Shown here piece after piece: positions 35,176 through 44,058 of a DNA stretch of 64,000 bases. A program made the position numbers and the translations under genes. Positions within the stretch are counted from its first letter, which is position 1; each line of letters begins with the position of its first letter. This DNA comes from Undibacterium sp. KW1 (GTDB taxonomy: Bacteria; Pseudomonadota; Gammaproteobacteria; Burkholderiales; Burkholderiaceae_D): the NCBI RefSeq assembly GCF_009937955.1, contig NZ_AP018439.1:3782001-3846000 (forward strand), read 5' to 3'. The notes below the pieces were generated by a model. It was not told the DNA's origin. It made no database searches and saw only the letters and a list, made by a program, of their open reading frames with translations.

Positions 35176-36813
35176 TCATACGCCAGGAATAAGCTTTTCC
35201 ACTTGCTGGCCATCACTTTCTTTTGCCAGTTTTTGCAAGGCAGGATAATCGATCTTGCCATTCGAATTGAAAGGCATCTTGCGCAATTCAATCACATCCT
35301 GCGGTACCATGTAAGCAGGAAGATGCAGGGTGCATGCCTTGAGTATGTCTCTTGATGATACGGTAAAGCCACAGCCATAGGCAAGCAAGCCCTGCACGCT
35401 ACCGTCTGCAGCAACCGGCCAGGGTACTACTGCCACCAGGTCAGAACCGCCAAGGCGGCGTATCACCGCCTCAACCTCCTGCACTTCAACCCGGTAGCCA
35501 CGTATCTTGACCTGGTTATCGATACGCCCGCAATACAGCAAACCCACTTCTACATCGACGCAGGCCAGGTCACCGGTACGATACCAGCGCTGCGCCTGCC
35601 TACCCTCAAAATGCATGTTCAGGAAGCGCTGGCGTGTTAATTCAGCATTTTCCCAATAGCCATGTGCCAGTTGTGAGCCGCCCAGATACAATTCACCAAT
35701 TTCACCGTCAGCAACAGGATTAAAGTGCTCATCCAGGACCATGGTTTCCTGCCCTGGCAAAGACTGGCCTATGGGCACGACGGGCAAGGCCGCAATGCGC
35801 TGATCACTGGCGTCGTAAGGATGCACGGTAAAGGCGATCGTTGCCTCGGTGGGCCCGTATAAATTCTCGATGATGGAATTGGGCGCGGCAGGTTGCCAGT
35901 CTTGCGCCAGACTGGTGGGCAAAGCTTCACCACAAAACAGACTGTACTTCAGGCTGGGCAAAACACCGGGGCGCAAGGCGTTGTAGCGTTTCAGGCAGGC
36001 AGCCAGCGATGGTACAGAGAACCAGTGCGTTAATTCATGTTGCTGTACAAATTTAAGCGGCATCATCATGACACGTGCAGGCACGCTATACAGGCAGGCA
36101 CCAGCACTCAGGCAGACGAAAATATCATGTACCGACAAGTCAAAGGTTAAATCAAAAAACTGGGTAAAGCGGTCGCCCTGCCCCGGTTGATAGCGTGCGA
36201 TGATACTGGCGACATAGGTAGCAACATTTTCATTCGTCACTGCCACACCCTTGGGCAAACCCGTGCTGCCAGAAGTAAACAGGATATAGGCAACAGGGTT
36301 GGCCTTGACAGGCAAGCTCAGGCTGGCGGTATCGGCCTCGGCCATCTGGCGTTTTAAAATATAAGTATGCTGGCTGGCGCTGGCAGCCCAGGTGGGCAAA
36401 GTCTCCGTCTCGGGCATCAGCACGGTCAAAGGCTCGGGATAAGATTGCAGCAATTCTTTGGCTGCATCCATGGAACGCTCATCGACGACAATCGAGGTCG
36501 ATGCAGAAAGCTCCACCATGCGCAAATTGCGCTGCACGGGGAACTTGGTATTCAGTGGCACATAGGCCATGCCTGCCAGCAAAGTACCAAGCACAGAAAC
36601 ATAGGCAGTAACGCTGCGATCTACCAGCAAGGCACAACGTTGCCGGCTGCAATCCTTGTTCTCGCGCGTCAGCGTGCGGGTAATCCTGGCGACACGCAAC
36701 AGCAATTCTGCATAGGTATAAACCTGTTCATCCACCCACAATGCATTGCTGTTAGGCTGGGCTTTAGCCGTGTTGAAAAAACTGGCTATCAATAAATTTT
36801 GTTCTTTTTTCAT
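35176..36813 (-). CDS. Stand-alone amino acid adenylation enzyme (DltA/NRPS A-domain type)
   Basis: The ATG at 36813 has GGAGA upstream and gives 545 residues. Core A-domain motifs are intact: AYILFTSGSTGLPKGVAVTN (A3), FDLTFDLSVHDIFVCLS (A4, with the Asp that usually contacts an alpha-amino group), NLYGPTEAT (A5), GELYLGG (A6), WYRTGDLACVDVEVGLLYCG (A7), GRIDNQVKIRGYRVEVQEVE (A8) and the catalytic Lys in NSNGKIDYP (A10). There is no condensation or carrier domain. It should load an amino acid onto the free-standing carrier at 39031-39276. The specificity cannot be read with confidence. It is the last gene of the four-gene cluster and carries a terminator. Confidence 0.88.
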   Translation of the reverse strand: MKKEQNLLIASFFNTAKAQPNSNALWVDEQVYTYAELLLRVARITRTLTRENKDCSRQRCALLVDRSVTAYVSVLGTLLAGMAYVPLNTKFPVQRNLRMVELSASTSIVVDERSMDAAKELLQSYPEPLTVLMPETETLPTWAASASQHTYILKRQMAEADTASLSLPVKANPVAYILFTSGSTGLPKGVAVTNENVATYVASIIARYQPGQGDRFTQFFDLTFDLSVHDIFVCLSAGACLYSVPARVMMMPLKFVQQHELTHWFSVPSLAACLKRYNALRPGVLPSLKYSLFCGEALPTSLAQDWQPAAPNSIIENLYGPTEATIAFTVHPYDASDQRIAALPVVPIGQSLPGQETMVLDEHFNPVADGEIGELYLGGSQLAHGYWENAELTRQRFLNMHFEGRQAQRWYRTGDLACVDVEVGLLYCGRIDNQVKIRGYRVEVQEVEAVIRRLGGSDLVAVVPWPVAADGSVQGLLAYGCGFTVSSRDILKACTLHLPAYMVPQDVIELRKMPFNSNGKIDYPALQKLAKESDGQQVEKLIPGV

Positions 36814-36877
36814 AAAAATGTCTCCCCCGACCATAGTGATGAGCATGGTTGTCATTTCGCCACGACAAAAACAGCTT

Positions 36878-36914
36878 GGCAATGTCCGCAGACTTTCCTG
36901 ACGCGGACATTGCC
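36878..36914 (-). repeat. Perfect 12-bp hairpin inside the biosynthetic operon
   Basis: GGCAATGTCCGC and GCGGACATTGCC flank a 13-base loop in the 108-bp gap between the reductase/hydrolase and adenylation genes. On the minus strand it is followed, after a short gap, by TTTTTG. It could attenuate transcription or stabilise the upstream transcript. Confidence 0.55.
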
Positions 36915-36921
36915 ATCGACA

Positions 36922-38982
36922 TCAATTCAGGCTGGGTATAACTTGATCCTGATGCTGTGCGACAAATTGCCTGATCATGGTCGCCAGGTCTTCATCATAG
37001 AAATGCGAGAAGTGATCACCGTTTTCATCAAAGGACAATACCCCCTGCTTCAGGCCTGCAACCAGGAAACGGCCCACATCGGCATGCGTGACAAGATCCT
37101 TGCCACCGACATGCACGAGCACAGGATGCGGGATATCGGCAGTCCAGGCATCTGCTCTTTCATTGAACAGGCCGTTCATCATATTGGCGTAGCGGAACAA
37201 TGATTCCGGCGTTCGGAAAGGTACGCTGGTCATGTACAGCAAGAAAGGGTCGGTACTGGTCAGGATGGTAGAAATCATCTTGCGGTCTTCACCATCATCT
37301 GAGGTTGCATGGGCACCATAAATGAGGTCGCAGTACTTTTGGGCGAAACGATAATTGGCAGCGATCTTGGGGAAAAGCGTGCGTATATTTTTCTCAAAAT
37401 CGGTGATCTTGATTTCATTCGAGGCTGGCAACGAAACACCGCCATTCAGCAATACTGCCGATGAAATACGTTCAGGGAAAGCCGCCATGCTGCGCAGACA
37501 TACCTGGGCACCACTGCTCCAGCCGGCGATAGCTGCTTTGGCGATGTCAAAGTGGTCGAGTATAGTCACCATGTCTTTGGCATGGGTCAAGGAATGGCAT
37601 TTTTCCAGATCAAATTCATGAGTAATCGCTGGTACCCAGCGGCTTTCCCATGTGATGACATGAAACTGATCAGACAGGCGCTGGGCCAGCGGGAACATGA
37701 AGTCAGATGGCATGCCATAGGCATTTGCCAGCACCAGCGCCGGTTTGCTCTTGTCGCCCAGCGTCAACACACATAATTCAGTACCATCTTCAGCCGTGAC
37801 CTGGCTGCGGTTGAAAGTCGTACCATTCTTTTGTTCATCCAGTTCCTTGATAAAAGCAGTCAGGTAAGTACCGTAATCAGCCCAGCTCAGCCCCACATGT
37901 TTGGGCAGGCTGCGGGTAAAGTTCTTGATGGTGCGGTAGTAACCGCCATAAAACACGGTGCGTTTATCGAATAATTCTTCTATCGCCGTCGCGGGGGTGT
38001 CGCGCTCGGGTACGAAATTGATGCTTTTCATGCCGAGTGCAGTATCAATTTTTTCCAGCATGGTCTTGACATTGAGGTCGCTGGAATTGGTCAGGTGATA
38101 CACCTTTTGGTCACCAAAACCGATATTGCTCAGATAGATCATGTCGAACACGCATTGATCCACTGGCACCAGATTGCCCGCAGCAGCCAGATCACCGATG
38201 AGGCGCAAAGGTGTCTGCAGTTTGCTCAGTGTTTCGCGCAGGCGGTACATTTCCTGGGTCAGGCCGTAGATACCAAAGCGTGTGCCACCGCTGCGGCGTG
38301 ATGCCAAAGGTCCCATGATGATGGCGGGACGCAGGATGCGGTAGTCCAGTCCGTTGGCATCACAGTATCTGGCGACTTCATGCTCACCTTCATTCTTGCT
38401 GCTCTCGTAAAAATTGTTGTAGTCTATATCGACGGGATGCAGGCTCTCCGGTATTTCACCGGCCACGCGGCCAGAGGTATAGGCAGTAGAGATATGCAGG
38501 TAGTGCTGGCAATGCACGCGCCGCGCCAGGTCCATCACATTCTGGGTGCCGTTGATATTGTGATGGTAAATTTCTTCCTTGTGGCGGTCTTCAAACTTCA
38601 GGCTGGCGGCACAATGCCAGAATTCGCTGATACCCGCCGCTGTGAGTTTTTCCAGGTCATTCTTGCTGATCGCACACATGGTCTCGGTCATATCACCGAG
38701 TATGTATTCCAGCTTGCTGTCGATATCTGCTTTGGGGATGGGCTGGTTGTAGGCAGAGGCGCAGACTGCAAGCGCGTCATATACACGCTGCCTGGCGTGT
38801 TCCTGCGACTCGCCCCTAACGAGAACATAAATCTTGCCACTCTGGCGCAAACGCCAGAACAGGAAATTACTGCCGAGAAAACCGGTAGCACCTGTGAGAA
38901 TAATATTCTTTGTGGTATTGCGGTGACGGTTGGTCAGTTCCAGCAAATCGCCATAGCGATAGTCAGTCAATTGGTGTTCCAT
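36922..38982 (-). CDS. Thioester reductase-like protein fused to an alpha/beta-hydrolase
   Basis: 686 residues with two domains. Residues 1 to about 395 form an extended short-chain dehydrogenase like NRPS reductase domains: NIILTGATGFLGSNFLFWRL (NADPH loop), EFWHCAASLKFEDRHKEEIY, ISTAYTSGR and the YESSKNEGE catalytic Tyr/Lys. Residues about 405-686 form an alpha/beta-hydrolase with nucleophile motif AAIAGWSSGAQVCLRSMAAF, an Asp/His pair expected near HVGGKDLVTH and ENGDHFSHFY. The reductase should release a carrier-bound acyl or aminoacyl group as an aldehyde or alcohol; the hydrolase may cleave or cyclise the product. This fusion is unusual and is the centre of the cluster. Confidence 0.83.
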   Translation of the reverse strand: MEHQLTDYRYGDLLELTNRHRNTTKNIILTGATGFLGSNFLFWRLRQSGKIYVLVRGESQEHARQRVYDALAVCASAYNQPIPKADIDSKLEYILGDMTETMCAISKNDLEKLTAAGISEFWHCAASLKFEDRHKEEIYHHNINGTQNVMDLARRVHCQHYLHISTAYTSGRVAGEIPESLHPVDIDYNNFYESSKNEGEHEVARYCDANGLDYRILRPAIIMGPLASRRSGGTRFGIYGLTQEMYRLRETLSKLQTPLRLIGDLAAAGNLVPVDQCVFDMIYLSNIGFGDQKVYHLTNSSDLNVKTMLEKIDTALGMKSINFVPERDTPATAIEELFDKRTVFYGGYYRTIKNFTRSLPKHVGLSWADYGTYLTAFIKELDEQKNGTTFNRSQVTAEDGTELCVLTLGDKSKPALVLANAYGMPSDFMFPLAQRLSDQFHVITWESRWVPAITHEFDLEKCHSLTHAKDMVTILDHFDIAKAAIAGWSSGAQVCLRSMAAFPERISSAVLLNGGVSLPASNEIKITDFEKNIRTLFPKIAANYRFAQKYCDLIYGAHATSDDGEDRKMISTILTSTDPFLLYMTSVPFRTPESLFRYANMMNGLFNERADAWTADIPHPVLVHVGGKDLVTHADVGRFLVAGLKQGVLSFDENGDHFSHFYDEDLATMIRQFVAQHQDQVIPSLN

Positions 38983-39030
38983 GGTTTTTCCTAGTCTAAG
39001 TTTTCTGTATGCGTGGTGGAATGGAATGCT

Positions 39031-39276
39031 CTATTCCATGTAATGCTGTTGCACCCTGTCCAGGGTCCTGACCTTGTCGAGCACGGTGTCATCGACCACA
39101 ACTTCCCTGCCACTGATTTCTTCTATGAGGAGTACGTATTCCACAAAACTCAGGGAATCAACGACATCGTTTTCTATAAGGTCAAGGTCAAAGGGAATAT
39201 CGGACAGATATTTTTTCTTTGACAGCAACCACTGTTTAACTTCATTGATCTTGTCAAGACTGATAAGCTGGTTCAA
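39031..39276 (-). CDS. Free-standing acyl/peptidyl carrier protein
   Basis: 81 residues, acidic and helical, beginning MNQLISLDKINEVKQWLLSK. The phosphopantetheine attachment serine is in NDVVDSLSFVEYVLLIEE (the D-S-L motif, near residue 41). Its start lies inside the last 23 bp of the diiron oxygenase gene, so the two are translationally linked. It should carry the substrate between the adenylation enzyme, the oxygenase and the reductase. Confidence 0.88.
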   Translation of the reverse strand: MNQLISLDKINEVKQWLLSKKKYLSDIPFDLDLIENDVVDSLSFVEYVLLIEEISGREVVVDDTVLDKVRTLDRVQQHYME

Positions 39277-40159
39277 GACTGGTCTCCTGTTTTAATAAAT
39301 GGGTGTCGGCCAGCAGGGCCAATACTTTTTTCAACAATTCACGTGCGTGAAAATCCTGCCGCGCCGGGTCAGCCAGCAGTGCACTGCGGATTGCCATGCC
39401 GCTGCTAAAACCGGCATCGCGGTACATCGCCGGGTTGTAGAGCGATTCGATGGTGACCTGCACATATTTGCGCAAGTGTTGCGAGACTTTCTCCAGTACT
39501 TCTGGCGCATAATCATTGCTGATGCCATCTGCCAGCCTGGCCAGCAGGGCACGGCCAAAGGTGATGTGGCGCGACTCATCATTGCGGTGCGCCTCATTGA
39601 TCTCGCGTATAAAGGGATGCACGCGCTCATCAAGTGCAATCTTCAGGTTGTAGTAATGGCCGACTTCTTCAAAAATGAAAATCTGTGCAAAGCGGACGAG
39701 GATAGTCAGCCTGGGGTCAAGCTTGAGTTCAGTCAGTTTTATTTTCTTGTTGCCATAAATCTTTCCCCCATAGTTTTCGCAGAATTTGGCGAAGTACCAC
39801 ATGTGCTGGTTTTCTTCATCAATGAAGTGATGCAGGTAATCATTGGCTTCTTTCAGCATGGGTGTATGCAAGAGCTCTGCCACGCCTGCTATCAGTTCCT
39901 GCTCGCCCGTCACATTCAGGCTGAACAGGTTGATGCATTCCCATTTGCTGAGCAGTTTGCATTGTGCCTCGCTGGCCTGCTCGTAGTAAGCTGTGCCATG
40001 GATGGTCAGCAGTTCAGGGCTTACCCACCAGTCCTGCTCACTGATATCATTTACCCAGTCAAAGCGGGTGAAGCTGAAGACATGCCTGTCACGGGACAAT
40101 TGCACCAGCCTGGCAAGGCGGTCGGTGTACATACTTTGGGCACTTTGGTTCATGCTCAT
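39254..40159 (-). CDS. AurF-like diiron oxygenase
   Basis: 301 residues. A ferritin-like diiron site is visible in order: a Glu in LLSKWECINLF (about residue 90), DEENQHMWYFAKFCENYGGK, IFEEVGHYYNLKIALDERVH and RNDESRHITFGRALLARLAD. The pattern of ExxH pairs fits the AurF/CmlI family (PF11583), which oxidises aryl or alkyl amines to hydroxylamine or nitro groups or hydroxylates carrier-bound substrates. It is first in the cluster. I infer that it acts on an amino acid tethered to the carrier protein encoded next to it. Confidence 0.82.
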   Translation of the reverse strand: MSMNQSAQSMYTDRLARLVQLSRDRHVFSFTRFDWVNDISEQDWWVSPELLTIHGTAYYEQASEAQCKLLSKWECINLFSLNVTGEQELIAGVAELLHTPMLKEANDYLHHFIDEENQHMWYFAKFCENYGGKIYGNKKIKLTELKLDPRLTILVRFAQIFIFEEVGHYYNLKIALDERVHPFIREINEAHRNDESRHITFGRALLARLADGISNDYAPEVLEKVSQHLRKYVQVTIESLYNPAMYRDAGFSSGMAIRSALLADPARQDFHARELLKKVLALLADTHLLKQETSLEPAYQS

Positions 40160-40682
40160 CTTTCTTTGTCTCCATTGATGTTGATCAATACGTTAAAATT
40201 TAGTCTAGCTATTTTTAGATGTCGCTTTAACTACATTAATAAAAATCTAACATCAGCGTCCATGGAATTTGATAGAATTTTTCATCTAAGTTTCTGGCAC
40301 AAAATTTGATTTACAGAAACTTTACAGACATACAAAAATAGCGGAGAAACACCTTGTTTGAGACGTGGCAGACGCATACCACCGGGGCTGGCCAGAGGGT
40401 ATTTTTGCATTCAGGAATTGATCTCAGGCACGAACAGACCACTTTTCAATTAGTGGTAAAAAAAGCACAATCGGTCTTTTTTTAATTTCGCTTAAACCTC
40501 TGGCATGCTGGAAATTTTCTTTAAATTAATGCTTTTAAAGCATTGTTCTTTAAGAGTGCGCTAGAATCCGTCATCACTATTTCTGGTACTGAAAATGCAG
40601 AATTTATCGATTCTTCAGGCTTTTTATGTGGGCCGGGCCAGTATTCAGGTAATCATCAAAGCTTCATACCGCAATTAAGCGT
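40160..40682. other. AT-rich divergent regulatory region
   Basis: This 523-bp gap separates the biosynthetic cluster (minus) from the ECF42-type gene (plus) and should hold both promoters. A small dyad ACCACT...AGTGGT lies near 40440. No LuxR-type box or other named operator could be identified, and no coding frame is supported. Confidence 0.4.
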
Positions 40683-41951
40683 ATGACGACTTCCGTTAGC
40701 GATAACACCCGGCAATTGGTGGAATCCATATACCAGCAAGAGTCGCGTCGGGTCTTTGCGACCCTGGTACATCTGCTGGGTGACTTTGACCTGGCAGAAG
40801 AAGCCCTACACGAGGCCTTCAAGGCAGCGCTGGAGCAATGGCCGGACAAAGGCTTGCCTGAATACCCACACACCTGGTTGGTCTCTGCAGGACGCTATAA
40901 GGCCATAGACAGCATACGCAGGCAAAGACGCTTTGACCCGCTGGATGAGCATGTAGAGGCCGTAGAAGCGCTGGTGGATGAAACAGCCCAGCCAGGCGAA
41001 ACTGCATTTGAATCACCAGTCATGGAAGACGACAGGCTGCGCCTGATCTTCACCTGCTGCCACCCGGCACTGGCGGCAGATGCCCAGGTTGCGCTGACCT
41101 TGCGTGAAGTCTGCGGCCTGACAACGGAAGAAATCGCCCATGCCTTTTTGACCCCCGCCCCTACTCTGGCGCAGCGCATCGTGCGTGCAAAAGCAAAAAT
41201 ACGTGATGCCAGAATCCCTTATCAGGTACCAGAAAAAGAAGAATTGCCCGCGCGCCTGCATAGCGTGCTTAGGGTGATTTATCTGGTCTTTAATGAAGGC
41301 TATTCCAGTTCTGCCGGTGACTCTGCCTTGCGTCTGGATCTGGCAGCGGAAGCCATACGGTTGACACGACTGCTACAGGAATTATTGCCCGAGCCGGAAG
41401 TCAGTGGTTTGCTGGCGCTAATGCTTTTGCATGAATCGCGCCGTCCCGCCCGTACGGACAGCCAGGGTGAATTGATTGCACTGGAACAGCAGGACCGGCA
41501 ATTATGGGATCAACAATTGATCGACGAAGGTTGCACGCTGGTAGAGCAGGCTTTGCGCTCTGGCCGCTTTGGCGCCTACACACTGCAGGCGGCGATATCC
41601 GCCGTCCATGCAGAGGCGGCGACTTATGCAGAAACTGACTGGCCACAGATCGTTGGTCTGTATGATGCCCTGCTACGTGTTGAAGCCAGCCCCATCATAG
41701 AACTGAACCGTGCCATCGCGATTGCCATGTGCACGGGCGGGTTAAAACATGGCTTGTCGTTGGTGGAAGCCTTGCTGGAAAGACAGGAAATGCAAAACTA
41801 CCATCTGGCACATGCAGCCAGAGCTGACCTGTGCCGCCGCAATGGTGACATGGTACAGGCAAAGCTGTCCTACCAACAGGCATTGAAGCTCTGCAAACAG
41901 GAACCTGAAAAACGCTTTATTGAACGCCGCTTGCAGGCACTCATCAATTAG
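40683..41951 (+). CDS. ECF RNA polymerase sigma factor, ECF42 (DUF6596) type
   Basis: 422 residues. Sigma region 2 (VFATLVHLLGDFDLAEEALH, then WPDKGLPEYPHTWLVSAGRY) and region 4 (AQVALTLREVCGLTTEEIAH, FLTPAPTLAQRIVRAKAKIR) are followed by a long helical C-terminal extension: LHSVLRVIYLVFNEGYSSSA, then tetratricopeptide-like repeats. This extension defines ECF42/DUF6596. Such sigma factors typically lack a conventional anti-sigma factor and are encoded next to DGPF/YciI proteins, as here at 43691-44047. It probably activates the hydrolase-VOC-YciI genes downstream. Confidence 0.92.
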   Translation: MTTSVSDNTRQLVESIYQQESRRVFATLVHLLGDFDLAEEALHEAFKAALEQWPDKGLPEYPHTWLVSAGRYKAIDSIRRQRRFDPLDEHVEAVEALVDETAQPGETAFESPVMEDDRLRLIFTCCHPALAADAQVALTLREVCGLTTEEIAHAFLTPAPTLAQRIVRAKAKIRDARIPYQVPEKEELPARLHSVLRVIYLVFNEGYSSSAGDSALRLDLAAEAIRLTRLLQELLPEPEVSGLLALMLLHESRRPARTDSQGELIALEQQDRQLWDQQLIDEGCTLVEQALRSGRFGAYTLQAAISAVHAEAATYAETDWPQIVGLYDALLRVEASPIIELNRAIAIAMCTGGLKHGLSLVEALLERQEMQNYHLAHAARADLCRRNGDMVQAKLSYQQALKLCKQEPEKRFIERRLQALIN

Positions 41952-42018
41952 AGTATGCATCTGATACGCATCAGTTTTACTAAAAAATAAAAACGACCGC
42001 CCATACCTCAGGAGATAT

Positions 42019-43083
42019 ATGGCAAAACTGCACCACGTCCTTCCCGCTTTGTTCATGAGCCTGTTACCTGCACTATGTCAGGCGCAAGCAACACCAATTT
42101 CACCAGGCCTCGCCTGCAAGTCTGCAACCCAGGCCATCAATGAAGAAGGATTTGTCGAGCTGGGTGGCATACCGCAGTGGGTGACCATCAAGGGCAGCCG
42201 TTGCAGTAACCCGATTATCCTGGTCGTGCATGGCGGGCCTGGCAATACCATGAGCCCGTATGGCACGGCTATTTACGGCGCATGGGAAAAAGATTACACC
42301 GTCGTGCAATGGGATCAGCGCGGCGCGGGCAAGACTTTTGGCAAGAACAAACCCGGTGAAGAAACGCCTTTGACAATTGCGCAAATGGCCGATGATGGTG
42401 TCGCCCTGGCGGCTTATCTGACCCAACATCTGGGTAAGAAAAAAATCATACTGACGGGCAGTTCATGGGGTTCCATACTCGGTGTGCAGATGAGTCTGTC
42501 GAAACCAGAATTATTTTATGCCTATGTTGGTACTTCTCAGGTTATCAGCTACAGGGCAAACCAGGCTAGTAGTTATAAGCAGGTGTTACATCTGGCACAG
42601 GCTGCCGGTGATCAGGAGACCGTCACAAAAGTAAGCGCACTAGGCCCACCACCGTGGACCAATCCGCGTAACTTCGGCATTTTGCGCAAGGCTATCCGCA
42701 AATATGAAGCACAGCGCACAGACCCTGCCCCAAAAACATGGTGGGCGTCTGATCCGGCCTATGCCACACCGGCTGCTCTGGCTGACTACGAAGCGGGCGA
42801 AGATTATTCCTTCCTGAAGTTTGTCGGTTACAAAGGCAATGGCATGTTCAGCACCGTGAATTTTCCTGCTACGGCAAACAAATTCGCCATCCCGGTGTTT
42901 TTTGTCCAGGGCGCAGAAGATTTACTGACCATGCCTGAGATCACCAAACAGTATGTGGATAGCATTACTGCCCCGCAAAAAGAATATATCGTAGTACCAC
43001 GCGCCGGGCATGATCCCAATTTGCCATTTATTGAGGCACAATTAAAACTGCTCAATGAACGTGTGCGAGCCTTGAGCAATTAA
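42019..43083 (+). CDS. Exported alpha/beta-hydrolase (proline iminopeptidase-like)
   Basis: 354 residues with a signal peptide (LPALFMSLLPALCQAQA). The oxyanion loop VVHGGPGNTMSPYG and the nucleophile elbow LTGSSWGSILGVQMSLSKPE match S33 proline iminopeptidase-type hydrolases. WDQRGAGKTFG is also typical. The catalytic Asp lies near FVQGAEDLLT and His in RAGHDPN. It is 67 bp behind the sigma factor gene and likely in its operon. The substrate is unknown. Confidence 0.88.
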   Translation: MAKLHHVLPALFMSLLPALCQAQATPISPGLACKSATQAINEEGFVELGGIPQWVTIKGSRCSNPIILVVHGGPGNTMSPYGTAIYGAWEKDYTVVQWDQRGAGKTFGKNKPGEETPLTIAQMADDGVALAAYLTQHLGKKKIILTGSSWGSILGVQMSLSKPELFYAYVGTSQVISYRANQASSYKQVLHLAQAAGDQETVTKVSALGPPPWTNPRNFGILRKAIRKYEAQRTDPAPKTWWASDPAYATPAALADYEAGEDYSFLKFVGYKGNGMFSTVNFPATANKFAIPVFFVQGAEDLLTMPEITKQYVDSITAPQKEYIVVPRAGHDPNLPFIEAQLKLLNERVRALSN

Positions 43084-43231
43084 TGCTCACGAGCAATTTT
43101 CAGATATCTAAAAAAAATTAAATATTTTCTTAAAGTAGTGTCGATTTACTGTCATGCCATTCGACTATCAGATGTGGAGACGCTTTCACACAATAATCCA
43201 ACCAATTGATAATTGATAAAAGGAAATGACC

Positions 43232-43669
43232 ATGCCACATCCTATCGCTTACCTGTCCTTCAATGGCAACTGCAAGGAAGCCATGCACTATTATGAACAA
43301 GTCCTGGGCGGCAAAATAACTGTCATGATGAGTGGTGCCGATTCGCCCATGGCTGCGATGATACCGCCAGAATCTGCCCACAACATCCTGCATGCACGTC
43401 TGGAATTACCAGATGGTGGCTTGCTCTACGCCGGTGACTGCCCACAACAAATGCCCTATGAAGGTATCAAGGGTGTCTCTTTTACGCTGAATTACGATAC
43501 TACAGAAGAAGCCGCCAAAGTCTTTAACGCGCTGGCAGAAGGTGGGCAGATCACCATGCCGGTACAGCCGGCATTCTGGGCAAAATCCTGGGGCATGCTG
43601 GTCGACAAATACGGTACGCCATGGATTATCAATGGCGAGCAGTTGCCACTGCAATCAGATCACCGTTAA
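43232..43669 (+). CDS. PhnB-like VOC family protein
   Basis: 145 residues from the ATG at 43232 (MPHPIAYLSFNGNCKEAMHY), which has AGGA seven bases upstream; the ATG six bases earlier is too close. The sequence follows the PhnB-type subgroup (COG2764): YYEQVLGGKITVMMSGADSP, HARLELPDGGLLYAGDCPQQ and WGMLVDKYGTPWIIN. Members are often annotated as 3-demethylubiquinone methyltransferase-like without proof. It belongs to the ECF42-associated set with YciI and two further VOC genes. Confidence 0.88.
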   Translation: MPHPIAYLSFNGNCKEAMHYYEQVLGGKITVMMSGADSPMAAMIPPESAHNILHARLELPDGGLLYAGDCPQQMPYEGIKGVSFTLNYDTTEEAAKVFNALAEGGQITMPVQPAFWAKSWGMLVDKYGTPWIINGEQLPLQSDHR

Positions 43670-43690
43670 TCCATCCTTGGCGGAGTCCCT

Positions 43691-44047
43691 ATGAAATACC
43701 TATGCCTGGTTTATCTCGATAATGAACACTGGAATGCCTGCCCTGACGAAAAATGCGGCATGTATGCTCAGGGCCTTATTGATAGTGGCCACATGCTGGC
43801 GGCAGAACCTCTGCACCCTGTCCATACCGCCACCACGGTCAGGGTAAGGAACGGCCAATTGTCAGTCACCGATGGCCCATTTGCTGAAACCAAGGAGATG
43901 CTGGCTGGTTTTTATCTGATTGATGCCAGGGATTTGAATGAAGCCATACACCTGGCTTCAAAGATCCCGCCAGCCCAGCATGGCAGCATAGAAGTGCGCC
44001 CCGTGCGGGCACTGAACCTGCCTGCTGAAGCAATGAGCACAAATTAA
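43691..44047 (+). CDS. YciI-related (DGPF domain) protein
   Basis: 118 residues, beginning MKYLCLVYLDNEHWNACPDE. The defining DGPF motif is seen in VRNGQLSVTDGPFAETKEML, followed by AGFYLIDARDLNEAIHLASK and the C-terminal GSIEVRPVRALN. These small alpha-beta dimers are the usual genomic partners of ECF42 sigma factors. Their biochemical role is not settled. It lies 21 bp after the PhnB-like gene. Confidence 0.92.
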   Translation: MKYLCLVYLDNEHWNACPDEKCGMYAQGLIDSGHMLAAEPLHPVHTATTVRVRNGQLSVTDGPFAETKEMLAGFYLIDARDLNEAIHLASKIPPAQHGSIEVRPVRALNLPAEAMSTN

Positions 44048-44058
44048 AGGAGAACGAC

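Noticed and set aside
35176..40159. Assignment of the cluster to fragin/leudiazen-type diazeniumdiolate synthesis
   Set aside because: Only the AurF-like oxygenase and A-domain are shared in kind; the other characteristic enzymes of those pathways are missing, so a product name would be a guess.
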